A DNA stretch of 64,000 nucleotides from Pseudomonas_T sp032052615 (lineage in GTDB: Bacteria > Pseudomonadota > Gammaproteobacteria > Pseudomonadales > Pseudomonadaceae). Shown piece after piece: positions 53,780 through 61,319 of the stretch. The stretch is taken from the NCBI GenBank assembly GCA_032052615.1, contig DAMBWF010000004.1:294997-358996 (forward strand). Reading direction: 5' to 3'. Made by a program: the position numbers and the translations under genes. Every line of letters starts with the position of its first letter. The stretch's first letter is position 1. The notes beneath the pieces were generated by a model, which did no database searches, was not told the DNA's origin, and saw nothing but the letters and a program-made list of their open reading frames with translations.

Positions 53780-55105
53780 ACCTTGTTTCCGGTCGGAAAT
53801 CGAGTAATCCGGAAGCTGGAGGGGGTGAGTGGACGCGGGGTCGATGAATACCGGCGCCTTCAGTCCAGAGGGGTCGAAGATGCGCGCGGAGAGCATCACC
53901 ACCAGGTTGGTGGCCTTGGCGCGTTCAGAGTCGAAGCGGAACAGGTGGCCCACCACGGGGATATCCGAGAGCAGCGGCACCCGGGTGGCGGTACGGTCGG
54001 TTTGTTGCGAGCGCAGGCCGCCCAGGAGTACCCCGGAGCCGTTGTCGAGCTGCACCTTGGTGGCGATGCGGCGGGTATTGGTGATGATGTCGGCGGCGGT
54101 CTTGTCGCCGGAGACGCTGGAGGCGTCTTGCTTGATGGACAGTTCAATGGCTCCGGACGGGGTGATAAAGGGTGTCACCTGAAGGGTGACGCCCACGTCC
54201 TGGCGGGTGATGGTCTGGTACGGGTTGTTTGCTGGCGTCGCGCCCGAGGTAGTCGTACCGGTGATGAACGGGACGTTCTGGCCGACGACGATGCTAGCTT
54301 CCTCGCGGTTGAGGGTGAGCAACTGCGGGGTCGAGAGAATGCGGTTATGCCCGGTGGACTTCACCGCCTGGAAGAAGGCGCCCAGGGTCGGCCCGTCGAA
54401 GGTCAGCGAAAAACCCAGATCGGAACGGTCCACCTTGCCCACTGAGACGCCGCCCAGGGAGAACCGGCCGTTCTTGGCCGAGACGTTCAGGCCCAGGGAT
54501 TCGAAGTCATCGTCGGCCAACTCGGCGACCACGGCCGTTATGAGCACCTGCCGTCGTGGCCGGTCGATTTCCTGCACCACCTTGCGGATCACCGCGATCT
54601 GCTCGGCGCTGGCGGTGACGATCAGCGCGTTGGAGGTAGGCGACGGCGTGACCATGGCTTGGTTCTGGCTGGCGGCGGGGGGCTGGGTCTGGCCGGACAC
54701 TTCGGCCTGGGGGCGGGCGGTCAGCACGTCACGCACGGCCTGATAGGCGAAGTCGGATTGCAGGTGTTGCAGCTGGATCACTTCAGTCTGGAACGGCACG
54801 GCCGCCGGGGCGGGCGGTTGGGCGGTGATCTGCAAGGTCTTTGCATCGCTGTTCAGGTAGAACCCGGCCGAACGCACCGCTTGATTGACCAGCGCTTCCA
54901 GCTGGGCCGGGGAGTCGTACTGCGCGTAAATGGTCAGGGGCGCGGCCCGGATATCGGCGCCCACCACCAGGGACTTGCCCAGGTGCGCCGAAGCCCAGTC
55001 AACGAAATCGAACAGGGTGCCGTCGGCGATCTGGATCGCTTCGGTGGCGTGCACCGGTTGCAGGGTCAGGCCCAAGGCGAGCAGGCCGGCAAGAGAGCGG
55101 AGCAT
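53753..55105 (-). CDS. Phage secretin (pIV-like outer-membrane channel)
   Basis: 450 residues: signal peptide MLRSLAGLLALGLTLQPVHA; an N0 domain (IQIADGTLFDFVDWASAHLGKSLVV); an N1-like domain with TSNALIVTASAEQIAVIRKVVQEIDRPRRQVLITAVVAE; then the secretin barrel (about 245-420) with the signatures VGQNVPFITG and VPLLSDIPVVGHLFR. It would form the exit channel for virions. ATG at 55105 follows GAAGGTG; the GTG at 55114 is also possible. Eleven bases after zot. Confidence 0.92.
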   Translation of the reverse strand: MLRSLAGLLALGLTLQPVHATEAIQIADGTLFDFVDWASAHLGKSLVVGADIRAAPLTIYAQYDSPAQLEALVNQAVRSAGFYLNSDAKTLQITAQPPAPAAVPFQTEVIQLQHLQSDFAYQAVRDVLTARPQAEVSGQTQPPAASQNQAMVTPSPTSNALIVTASAEQIAVIRKVVQEIDRPRRQVLITAVVAELADDDFESLGLNVSAKNGRFSLGGVSVGKVDRSDLGFSLTFDGPTLGAFFQAVKSTGHNRILSTPQLLTLNREEASIVVGQNVPFITGTTTSGATPANNPYQTITRQDVGVTLQVTPFITPSGAIELSIKQDASSVSGDKTAADIITNTRRIATKVQLDNGSGVLLGGLRSQQTDRTATRVPLLSDIPVVGHLFRFDSERAKATNLVVMLSARIFDPSGLKAPVFIDPASTHPLQLPDYSISDRKQGRAAGIGRL

Positions 55106-55116
55106 CACGGGCACCT

Positions 55117-56238
55117 TCAGCGGTAGATGGACAGGTAGTCAGCGCCCCGGATCAGGAACGCCTGGGAGGGGGAGAGCGACTGCACGATGATTCCGCGCGC
55201 TTCCAAGTCAGCCGACGTCAGGCGGCGGCCATCGGCGGTCTTGAACACGTAGCGCTGGCCTTCGGGGACTCGCAGAAAGGCCGATACACGAAGACCGGCG
55301 AACTCCTCGGCGAGCTTGGGCTTGGGCGGCGCCTGAGGCGCTTCGGCGGCGGGTGCCGCGGCGTGCTCGGCGCCGACGCTGGCCACCGGTGCCGACACCT
55401 GCTCGATGGGCACCAGCCAGACGAACAGCCCCACCAGCACCCCCGCGACGCTCAGGCCCAGGAGGAAGGCGTTGATGACGCGGGTACGCTTGAAGAAGAT
55501 GCGGGTGGTACGCATGAGAAAGCCCCAGGTTCGCGGAGAGACCGGCCAGCGAGGGCGCAGGTAGCCCGGGGGCAGCAGCGAATACGCCCCCTTGTCATAG
55601 CCGGAGTCGTATTCCTGCGTGGTGTCGTAAAAGCTGTAGAAGGTCTTGCCGCTGAAGTACCACTCATCCGCCTTGAGGGCATTGGCCTTAGCCCCGTACT
55701 TCACTAGGGCGTAGTGCCACTTTGGGAGCTTGCCATTCCATATGCCCAGGGTCAGCAATCGGCCCAGGGGCGTGAGAAAAGGCACCTTCACCCGGTCCCA
55801 GCGGGTCAGGTAGACGACGAACTCGGCGATGGATTCGCGAATTTGCTTGTCGATGACGCCGACGTTCTGCACCAGCAGCCAGAGGTCCCAACGGCGTTTA
55901 CGCAGGTGCAGGAAGAACTTCAGCAGGTCGGTGCGGCCACCCTGATTCCAGTCGCGGGAGTTGAGCCAGACGCCGGCTTCGTCGAGGAAGATGCCGCCGA
56001 ATTTCTCTTCGTCGTACTGCTCGCAGCCGTAGCCCAGGCCGAGCAGATCATCGGCGGTGGGCAGATCCGGCAGGCGCACCACGCGGGAATAACGGTTGCC
56101 GGGCCGGCAGAGCTTTTCCATGCGCACATCGATGTTCACCGCCACCGGGCGGCCTTGCTTGAGGTATTCCTGGATTTTCTGGACAGCGAGCAAGGTCTTA
56201 CCGGCGCCCAGCTTGCCGGTCACGATATAGACGGCCAT
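55117..56238 (-). CDS. Zot/pI-family phage assembly ATPase
   Basis: 373 residues. Walker A TGKLGAGKTLLAV at the N-terminus, Walker B-like FGGIFLDEAGVWLN (about 80-93), one membrane helix (VINAFLLGLSVAGVLVGLFVWLVP, about 250-275) and a periplasmic C-terminal domain. pI proteins drive filament extrusion through the inner membrane and dock on the secretin pIV. The neighbouring secretin gene supports this pairing. Confidence 0.93.
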   Translation of the reverse strand: MAVYIVTGKLGAGKTLLAVQKIQEYLKQGRPVAVNIDVRMEKLCRPGNRYSRVVRLPDLPTADDLLGLGYGCEQYDEEKFGGIFLDEAGVWLNSRDWNQGGRTDLLKFFLHLRKRRWDLWLLVQNVGVIDKQIRESIAEFVVYLTRWDRVKVPFLTPLGRLLTLGIWNGKLPKWHYALVKYGAKANALKADEWYFSGKTFYSFYDTTQEYDSGYDKGAYSLLPPGYLRPRWPVSPRTWGFLMRTTRIFFKRTRVINAFLLGLSVAGVLVGLFVWLVPIEQVSAPVASVGAEHAAAPAAEAPQAPPKPKLAEEFAGLRVSAFLRVPEGQRYVFKTADGRRLTSADLEARGIIVQSLSPSQAFLIRGADYLSIYR

Positions 56239-56247
56239 GGGGCGCCC

Positions 56248-56595
56248 TCAGACGAAATATTCCATGACGCGAATTTTCCAAACGATGAAAATCCGCAAGA
56301 GGCTGGCGGCAGTGATCACCGACGCGCAGACCGGGAGGTTGGTGGGATAGAACATCGCGCCCAGCTTTGTGTATTCCTGGGGAATCACCACCTTGAGCCC
56401 GGCAATCGCCGCATTGATGGCAGCCACTTCTAGCCCGATCAGCAGCAGGATCGCCGCGACGATCGCCAGCTTTTTCGCAAGGTCGACCATGCGATCTGTG
56501 GCCTTGAGCGCGAAGAATGTCGCCACCGCCTTGGGGAGCATCCCGCCGAAGAAGGCGACAACGGCCCTAAACAGGAATCCGATAATGAAAGGCAT
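56248..56595 (-). CDS. Minor coat protein pVI-like (DUF2523 type)
   Basis: 115 residues, hydrophobic with about three membrane segments (IIGFLFRAVVAFFGGML, AIVAAILLLIGLEVAAINAAI, VCASVITAASLLRIFIVW). Length and place between the adsorption protein and zot match the gene VI protein that caps the pIII end of the virion. Its ATG overlaps the stop of the upstream gene by one base (TGATG). It ends 9 bases before zot. Confidence 0.8.
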   Translation of the reverse strand: MPFIIGFLFRAVVAFFGGMLPKAVATFFALKATDRMVDLAKKLAIVAAILLLIGLEVAAINAAIAGLKVVIPQEYTKLGAMFYPTNLPVCASVITAASLLRIFIVWKIRVMEYFV

Positions 56596-58034
56596 CAGCG
56601 GCGCCCTCGTCTCGCGCCACCCATGGGCGTGGCGGAAATAGTGACCAGCATGTCCCACAGGTAGATACCGGTCAGGGCGTACAGTACGTACTCCAGAATC
56701 ACCCGCAGCCGTGACAGGTCGCACACGGGCAACTTCAGGTTGAAGGTCTTGCCCCTGAAGGTGAACGAGACGTTGATATCGCTACAACCGGTGGCGGCGG
56801 GAAACAACTCGCCCAACACGTTGTGCTTATCCAGAGCACTCCCGTCTTTGCCGAAGACCGGCTCCAGGCTATCGCCAGCTTCCTCAAGAGTTTCTTGCAG
56901 CGCTTCGGCCTGTTCGCTTTTATAGGCATCGGCGCCGTCCTTAACGCCCTTCTCCAACTTTTCGCCGAAGCCCTTGCCGAGGCTTTCCAAGTCGGTGCCC
57001 TTATCCTCGCCGAACATCTTTTCCGCTAGGCAACGCTGCGCCTTTTCTTGGCGAAGGATCGCGCAAGTAATGGCATCTCCGGTGCAGGCCAGTTGGGCGT
57101 CGCAGGCTTCACCGCCCACCGACGAGCCTTGGCACTTGTTCGGGTCGGTGGCAGGGTTGCAACTGCCTTGGCCATTGCCGTTCCCATTGCCGTTTCCCGA
57201 GCCGTTGCCGTTTCCATTACCGGACCCGTCACCGTTGCCATTTCCGTTTCCATTGCCCGAGCCGTTCCCATTGCCATTCCCGGAACCATTCCCATTGCCC
57301 GACCCGTTGCCAGGGTCCTTGGGGGGTTGGTTGGGGTTCGGGTTATTCGGGTCGGTAGGCGTCTTGACGCAAGTCGTACCGGACCACGAATAGCCAGACG
57401 GGCATCCGGGGTCCTTTGGATCGGAGGGCGGTTCATTGGTGTCCGGCGGGGGTGGGGCATCATTGAGCGATGGGCCGACGCCGCCAGGATTATTGGTATC
57501 AGGCGCACAGTTATTGCCCGTGCTTTTCAAGCTGTAATTGCAGAAGCCTTCGGTGTCACTGCCCGGGGTGCGGTAGCAACTGGTAGGCTTTTGCGAATCC
57601 ACCACGTATTCACAGGTAGCCTTGCATCCAGTCGGCGGCGTGGACGCTACAATATTGCGGCCGTTGATCGTCAGAATGGGCGCATTGGCACTTCGGAATA
57701 GCCCGGTCATACCCGTATCGCATTTTTTAGCGATAGGGTCGCATAAGCCTGTTTGTTCGCTATAAACCGTATCTGCTGGACAAACGGTGCCAATGCGCCA
57801 GATATCTGCACGCACCCCACCATTTGCTCCATAAATATCGCAGAAGTAGTGATTAACTGTAACAAAAGTTACATTAAGTTTTTGATCAGGATAGGCAAAA
57901 GCTTGCGCATAAATCGCGCAAGCTCCCGAAGGAGAGGGCGCAGTAGTGGTTGATTGGCCAGTAATGGCCCAGTAGTAATCTTGGGAGAAAGCGTTACTCG
58001 CGATGAGCACCAAGCTTAATAGAATGAGCCGCAC
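56595..58034 (-). CDS. Adsorption/attachment protein, pIII-like with TspB-type C-terminus
   Basis: 479 residues. Signal peptide MRLILLSLVLIASNAFS; Cys-rich N-terminal domain (20-170); a Pro/Asp/Asn linker; then a Gly-Asn-Ser-rich repeat (about residues 245-295, GNGNGSGNGNGN type); a charged helical region; and a C-terminal membrane anchor (LRVILEYVLYALTGIYLWDMLV). Filamentous pIII proteins have glycine-rich linkers between receptor-binding and anchor domains in this way. The N-terminal part is more AT-rich than the rest, suggesting a swapped receptor-binding module. The C-terminus resembles TspB-family phage proteins. Confidence 0.82.
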   Translation of the reverse strand: MRLILLSLVLIASNAFSQDYYWAITGQSTTTAPSPSGACAIYAQAFAYPDQKLNVTFVTVNHYFCDIYGANGGVRADIWRIGTVCPADTVYSEQTGLCDPIAKKCDTGMTGLFRSANAPILTINGRNIVASTPPTGCKATCEYVVDSQKPTSCYRTPGSDTEGFCNYSLKSTGNNCAPDTNNPGGVGPSLNDAPPPPDTNEPPSDPKDPGCPSGYSWSGTTCVKTPTDPNNPNPNQPPKDPGNGSGNGNGSGNGNGNGSGNGNGNGNGDGSGNGNGNGSGNGNGNGNGQGSCNPATDPNKCQGSSVGGEACDAQLACTGDAITCAILRQEKAQRCLAEKMFGEDKGTDLESLGKGFGEKLEKGVKDGADAYKSEQAEALQETLEEAGDSLEPVFGKDGSALDKHNVLGELFPAATGCSDINVSFTFRGKTFNLKLPVCDLSRLRVILEYVLYALTGIYLWDMLVTISATPMGGARRGRR

Positions 58035-58069
58035 CGTGAAAACCTCGGCAATACCGATAGGAGATACTC

Positions 58070-58104
58070 AAAAAAAAGCCCGGCGCGCAGGTGCGCAGCC
58101 GGGC
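58070..58104 (-). terminator. Strong terminator after the major coat gene
   Basis: GCCCGGC (58078-58084) pairs with GCCGGGC (58098-58104), with an inner GCGC/GCGC stem and AGGT loop, followed on the minus strand by eight T (58070-58077). A terminator directly after gene VIII is usual in filamentous phages and sets high coat-protein expression apart from downstream genes. Confidence 0.9.
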
Positions 58105-58112
58105 CTAGGGTG

Positions 58113-58418
58113 TTACGCGCCGGCAGCGCCGAAGAACTTGCTGGCGATCTTGAAGATCGCGGTGCCGCCCCGGATCAGACCGAACAGCACAGCGGCCGCA
58201 GCCATCAGAGTGCCGACAGCCGTGCCCAAGTCGCTAAACACCGACATGACTTCGGTGGGCACGGTGAACGCGGCATGGGCGTTCACCGACAGCGCGCCCA
58301 CGGCCAATACGGAGGCTAAGGACAGATGTTTGCCAACGGATTGGCCCCCGGCTTTACCGGCCGGAGTCGCGACGCTGGAGGTGGACGGCAGAACTGCTAG
58401 TTGGGTAGTGGTTTTCAT
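58113..58418 (-). CDS. Major coat protein (pVIII-like)
   Basis: 101 residues. A long signal sequence ending LAVGALSVNAHA (cleavage near residue 49) leaves a mature protein of about 52 residues: an amphipathic start (AFTVPTEVMSVFSDLG), a hydrophobic span (TAVGTLMAAAAVLFGLIRGG) and a basic end (AIFKIASKFFGAAGA) that would face the DNA. This is the filamentous major coat layout. The leader is longer than in Pf1. Confidence 0.87.
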   Translation of the reverse strand: MKTTTQLAVLPSTSSVATPAGKAGGQSVGKHLSLASVLAVGALSVNAHAAFTVPTEVMSVFSDLGTAVGTLMAAAAVLFGLIRGGTAIFKIASKFFGAAGA

Positions 58419-58421
58419 GGA

Positions 58422-58547
58422 TTAAGCTCCGGTTGAGTCGACAATTTCTTTGATGCCGAGACGGAATTGCCCGAAGGCGATTCCGAACCCGGCGCAGCCC
58501 ACGAACACACCGGCGATGGCGCTATAGAACTCCCAGGGAAATGCCAT
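58422..58547 (-). CDS. Small hydrophobic virion protein candidate
   Basis: 41 residues, MAFPWEFYSAIAGVFVGC then AGFGIAFGQFRLGIKEIVDST. One membrane span and a charged tail, as in small filamentous minor coat proteins (pVII/pIX type). Three bases upstream of the coat gene and 5 after the next small gene, all co-directional. Role inferred from size and position. Confidence 0.7.
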   Translation of the reverse strand: MAFPWEFYSAIAGVFVGCAGFGIAFGQFRLGIKEIVDSTGA

Positions 58548-58552
58548 GACGC

Positions 58553-58663
58553 TTACCTCTGGTGGCCGTGGATCATGCCCAGCACGGCGCACTGCACCAT
58601 GCCGAGAATGAGCTGGAGGGCGAACACATCGCCCAGGGTGACGTTCGCCAAATAGGTGCCCAT
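58553..58663 (-). CDS. Small hydrophobic virion protein candidate
   Basis: 36 residues, MGTYLANVTLGDVFALQLIL then GMVQCAVLGMIHGHQR. One membrane span. AGGGGAGC lies before the ATG at 58663. With the 41-residue gene it forms a pair like pVII and pIX between the ssDNA-binding gene and the major coat gene. Role inferred. Confidence 0.7.
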   Translation of the reverse strand: MGTYLANVTLGDVFALQLILGMVQCAVLGMIHGHQR

Positions 58664-58688
58664 GTCGTGCTCCCCTTGGCGGCCGTGG

Positions 58689-59069
58689 TTAGCCGTTGGC
58701 CTTGTCGGCCGGCTTGGTCGGTGCAGGGCTCGCCGCCGGGCGCGGTGCGCTGGACTCATGCACCACGGCGACGATCACTTGTTTGTTTTCGATGCGACCG
58801 TATTGGTCGCGAGTGGGGCGCACGGCGGTTTCGAACTTCATCTTGACCGGGCCGTTGGCGAAGTCGATTTCTTCCAATACGGAAGGATCGCAGGCGTACC
58901 CGGTGAATTCGAAGCCCCGCGCATTGGGGCGTTCTTTCGAGCCCTTCGGGATCGGCGAGAAGCCTTGCAGGCTGGCGAAAATCTCGCCGGTGTCTTTCTT
59001 GGTATAGAAGTCGGTTTGTACGACCAACACTTCCAATATGCCTTTAGCAGCCGGAATATCGAACAACAT
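58689..59069 (-). CDS. Putative ssDNA-binding protein (pV-like)
   Basis: 126 residues, MLFDIPAAKGILEVLVVQTDFYTKKDTGEIFASLQGFSPIPKG. No signal or membrane segment; beta-rich core, Lys/Arg and aromatic residues (FYTKK, FEFTGYACD), and a Pro/Ala-rich disordered tail. Gene V proteins coat the single-stranded genome before extrusion, and this gene occupies the expected place. The family was not recognised directly. Confidence 0.65.
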   Translation of the reverse strand: MLFDIPAAKGILEVLVVQTDFYTKKDTGEIFASLQGFSPIPKGSKERPNARGFEFTGYACDPSVLEEIDFANGPVKMKFETAVRPTRDQYGRIENKQVIVAVVHESSAPRPAASPAPTKPADKANG

Positions 59070-59320
59070 GATGCGTCCTCTTAGTTGCGCGTTACATGCG
59101 CGTTTAGTTGCCGTTCATTACGGAGTTGAGCCGTTTTTAGGCGTGCAAAAATCCGTGCCGGTTAAGTGGCCAATTCGTAAAGTTCGGCGGTTAGGTTTTG
59201 CCTTTTTAAGCTAACTTGGCGCGAGCAATTCATTTAACGTTCAGATAACGTTTCCTCACTATGCGGCATTGACTCATAGCGAATGTTTTGCCGCTTTCTC
59301 ATAGGTAACGCTATGGCTCG

Positions 59321-59373
59321 CCTGGATAAAGCATTCGAAACGGTGAAGCACTGTTTCGAATGCTTTATCCAGG
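59321..59373. repeat. Hairpin H1 with conserved apical sequence
   Basis: 21-bp perfect stem: 59321-59341 pairs with 59353-59373. The apex GGTGAAGCACT can pair further (GTG/CAC) leaving an AAG triloop. Stem sequence differs from H2 and H3, apex is shared. Confidence 0.9.
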
Positions 59374-59682
59374 CCCCGACACACCGCTAAAGCGGCCTCC
59401 GGCGGCCAGGGGTGACCCCTGGACCCAATCCACCGGGCTGATACCCCGGCCGAATTGCTGCGCAATTCTCCCCAGCGGGTCACCACTTAGTCGCCTGGGA
59501 CAGATACCCACCGGCTACGCCCGTGGATATCTGTCAGCCCTCGACCCCCGCACGCGGGGGACCCCCACTCGGGCCCCGGCGCAGAGCGGATCGATACTCG
59601 ATCCCTCAAAGCAACGTCCCGAAACATCTGCACGCCCCTCAAGCCCGTGCGAGGCGATAAGCCGCAGGTGTTCATCCCGTCC

Positions 59683-59725
59683 CAAGACGAATCGAAACGG
59701 TGGAGCGCTGTTTCGATTCGTCTTG
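59683..59725. repeat. Hairpin H2 with conserved apical sequence
   Basis: 16-bp perfect stem CAAGACGAATCGAAAC (59683-59698) with GTTTCGATTCGTCTTG (59710-59725). Apex GGTGGAGCGCT, matching H1 at 9 of 11 positions. Confidence 0.9.
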
Positions 59726-59775
59726 TGGCCCATGCGCGCTAGCCGGGTCCGTCAACACCAAGGGCTTTGCCCTTG

Positions 59776-60168
59776 TCATCCCACTCTCGCCCGCGAGGCG
59801 TCGGGAGCATGGGGCGGAAGAGCTGCCCCATACTCCCTAGCCGAGGCTGTTTCTTTCCCGTGCCGGGTCAAGGGTTCGCTTCGCCCGTGCTTCCGTTTGT
59901 CCGAACGGTGAAGCGCATTCGGACAAGCCGGGAGCGCGGCCCCTGACCTGTTCAGCCTCGGCGGGGTGTTCGGGTTCCGGTCGTTCGGGGCTGGGTCATC
60001 CTTGGGGATCAGCACCCACAAGAGCCAGATCGACCCATTCATCAGCACCGCACCCACCAGGACCCCCAGCACCGGCGACATATCCGCCACTTCTCCGGCG
60101 TACTGCACTTCGGGGACCACCCATTGCAGGATCGCGGCATAGGCCAACCAAAAGGCCGCCCAGCGCAT
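59776..60168 (-). CDS. Hypothetical prophage membrane protein
   Basis: 130 residues from the ATG at 60168. The first 55 residues look genuine, with two membrane spans (AAFWLAYAAILQWVVPEV and VLGVLVGAVLMNGSIWLLWVLIP). After residue 60 the composition is Pro/Arg/Ser-rich and contains hairpin H3, so the true C-terminus may be shorter in function. Membrane proteins of this kind occur near the early genes of Pf-type phages. No family recognised. Confidence 0.5.
   Translation of the reverse strand: MRWAAFWLAYAAILQWVVPEVQYAGEVADMSPVLGVLVGAVLMNGSIWLLWVLIPKDDPAPNDRNPNTPPRLNRSGAALPACPNALHRSDKRKHGRSEPLTRHGKETASAREYGAALPPHAPDASRARVG
59896..59925. repeat. Hairpin H3 with conserved apical sequence
   Basis: 9-bp stem TTGTCCGAA (59896-59904) with TTCGGACAA (59917-59925). 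Apex CGGTGAAGCGCA, again the GGTGAAGC core. It lies within the C-terminal part of the hypothetical gene 59776-60168. Confidence 0.8.
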
Positions 60169-60185
60169 TGCTTTCTCGCCTCGGG

Positions 60186-60830
60186 TCACGTCGTCAATCC
60201 TCGAACGGCTCGCGTATCGGCACGAAAGGCACAGGCGCTCCGCTGTCGTACACAACGTGCCAATACTTCGGGGGCCGCCGGGGCGGCATGTGCTTCTCGC
60301 AGATGGAGCCACGCTCCACACGGCACGTAGACGAAACCATCCGCCATACGCCGCCGACCTGGGCCAAGACGCCAACGACCGTGAACACCCGCGTAGGGCG
60401 GCACAGGGTGCATGGTGGCAACTGGGGAAGGGCGGACGCCGGCGCCACCCAAGTGCGGCTCCAACAGACAGAGCAGGTGCAGTCGCGGGCGTGGGTCAGC
60501 CGCAGGTAGCTCGACAGGTTCATGCGCCGGCTCCACCATTTGAGGCTTTTTTGCGCGTTCCATCCGCACGCTGACAGGCATGACGGGGCCCGCGTTAGCG
60601 CATGAGGGGAACGGATCGCCTATGCGTGAGCCCAGGTTTGCCCGGAGTTCAAGCAGGCGGACCCATTCGCCCCAGGTAATCAGCCCTTGATCCTGCAGGG
60701 CGGCCAAATAGCCGTCGAAGTAGGCCGCGCGGTACAAGTACAGGTTGGCTTCCTTTTCACTTAAGGAAGGCTTGCTCGTGCGGAGCGTGGCGAGCTGGTG
60801 AAGCAGCCCGCGGAGAATGTCACTAGTCAT
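60186..60830 (-). CDS. Hypothetical prophage protein, uncertain 3' half
   Basis: 214 residues from ATG 60830, which overlaps the stop of the upstream gene (ATGA). The N-terminal 95 residues are helical and plausible (MTSDILRGLLHQLATL, EANLYLYRAAYFDGYLAAL). The rest shares DNA with an ORF in another frame (60194-60523) and has shadow-like His/Pro/Arg composition. Possibly a shorter protein whose frame stays open by chance, or a frameshifted fusion. Confidence 0.45.
   Translation of the reverse strand: MTSDILRGLLHQLATLRTSKPSLSEKEANLYLYRAAYFDGYLAALQDQGLITWGEWVRLLELRANLGSRIGDPFPSCANAGPVMPVSVRMERAKKPQMVEPAHEPVELPAADPRPRLHLLCLLEPHLGGAGVRPSPVATMHPVPPYAGVHGRWRLGPGRRRMADGFVYVPCGAWLHLREAHAAPAAPEVLARCVRQRSACAFRADTRAVRGLTT
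60194..60523 (-). CDS. Hypothetical Cys-pair protein overlapping the previous gene
   Basis: 109 residues in a different frame, MNLSSYLRLTHARDCTCSVCW. It has two CxxC-type pairs (CTCSVC and CTLC) plus Cys/His in STCRVERGSICEKH, suggesting a zinc-binding fold, and a sensible hydrophobic core (RVFTVVGVLAQVGGVWRMV). TGGTGGAG lies 8-9 bases before the ATG. It seems the better reading of this DNA. Confidence 0.5.
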   Translation of the reverse strand: MNLSSYLRLTHARDCTCSVCWSRTWVAPASALPQLPPCTLCRPTRVFTVVGVLAQVGGVWRMVSSTCRVERGSICEKHMPPRRPPKYWHVVYDSGAPVPFVPIREPFED

Positions 60831-61057
60831 GCGATCCACTCCTTTTCCAGCAGATCCCGCGTGAACAGCGCCACGTTCACCATCACGTGTTTGCCGACCT
60901 TGTGAGACGGGATGTAGCCGTTACGAATCCAGCCCCAGACGATGTCGTGGCTGTTTCCCATGCGAATCCAGTCGGCGAATTCCCGCCAGGGCATCACCGG
61001 TGGGGGCGTGAGCAGGTCCTTGAGCGTGAGCTTGGTTTCTTCCACTTCCATGGTCAT
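60827..61057 (-). CDS. Small helix-turn-helix DNA-binding protein (paralogue 2)
   Basis: 76 residues from the ATG at 61057 (MTMEVEETKLTLKDLLTPPP), overlapping the upstream stop by 4 bp. The core WREFADWIRMGNSHDIVWGWIRNGYIPSHKVGKHVMVNVALFTRDLL has MerR/excisionase-like winged-helix character. It resembles the adjacent 61054-61269 product in the C-terminal half. Excisionase (directionality) or repressor function is plausible. Confidence 0.7.
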   Translation of the reverse strand: MTMEVEETKLTLKDLLTPPPVMPWREFADWIRMGNSHDIVWGWIRNGYIPSHKVGKHVMVNVALFTRDLLEKEWIA

Positions 61058-61269
61058 GCCGTCCATTCCTGTTCCAGCAGCCAATGACGGAGCATGGCGC
61101 TGTTGACCATGCGGCGCTTGCCGAGCTTCACGGTGGGCAACACGCCCCGCATAGCCCAGGCGCGGGCGGTGTCATAGGTAACGCCATTGCGTTCTGCCCA
61201 CGTCTCGATGGTTTCGACGTCCTGCTGCGGACCAATCAGCTTGGCGGGGTCTAGCTGCTCAAGTCCCAT
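61054..61269 (-). CDS. Small helix-turn-helix DNA-binding protein (paralogue 1)
   Basis: 71 residues, MGLEQLDPAKLIGPQQDVET. The core TWAERNGVTYDTARAWAMRGVLPTVKLGKRRMVNSAMLRHWLLEQEWTA is a winged helix-turn-helix of the excisionase/MerR type. It is the first gene of the leftward prophage operon, divergent from the repressor, so it may act as an early regulator or excisionase. Tandem paralogue of the next gene. Confidence 0.72.
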   Translation of the reverse strand: MGLEQLDPAKLIGPQQDVETIETWAERNGVTYDTARAWAMRGVLPTVKLGKRRMVNSAMLRHWLLEQEWTA

Positions 61270-61319
61270 GTTGCTCCGTGCCTATTCATGTCAATATTCG
61301 AGGCTGTTAAAGCTGCCTA

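Larger units (their letters stand above)
59070..59775. other. Prophage noncoding region rich in hairpins
   Basis: About 700 bp with no convincing gene. It holds the promoter region of the ssDNA-binding/coat operon, a pair of TAACGTT repeats (59235-59241, 59246-59252) and several hairpins: 59321-59373, 59452-59468 (GAATTGC/GCAATTC), 59501-59533 and 59683-59725. Such structure suggests replication origins or a packaging signal of the ssDNA form. Confidence 0.65.
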
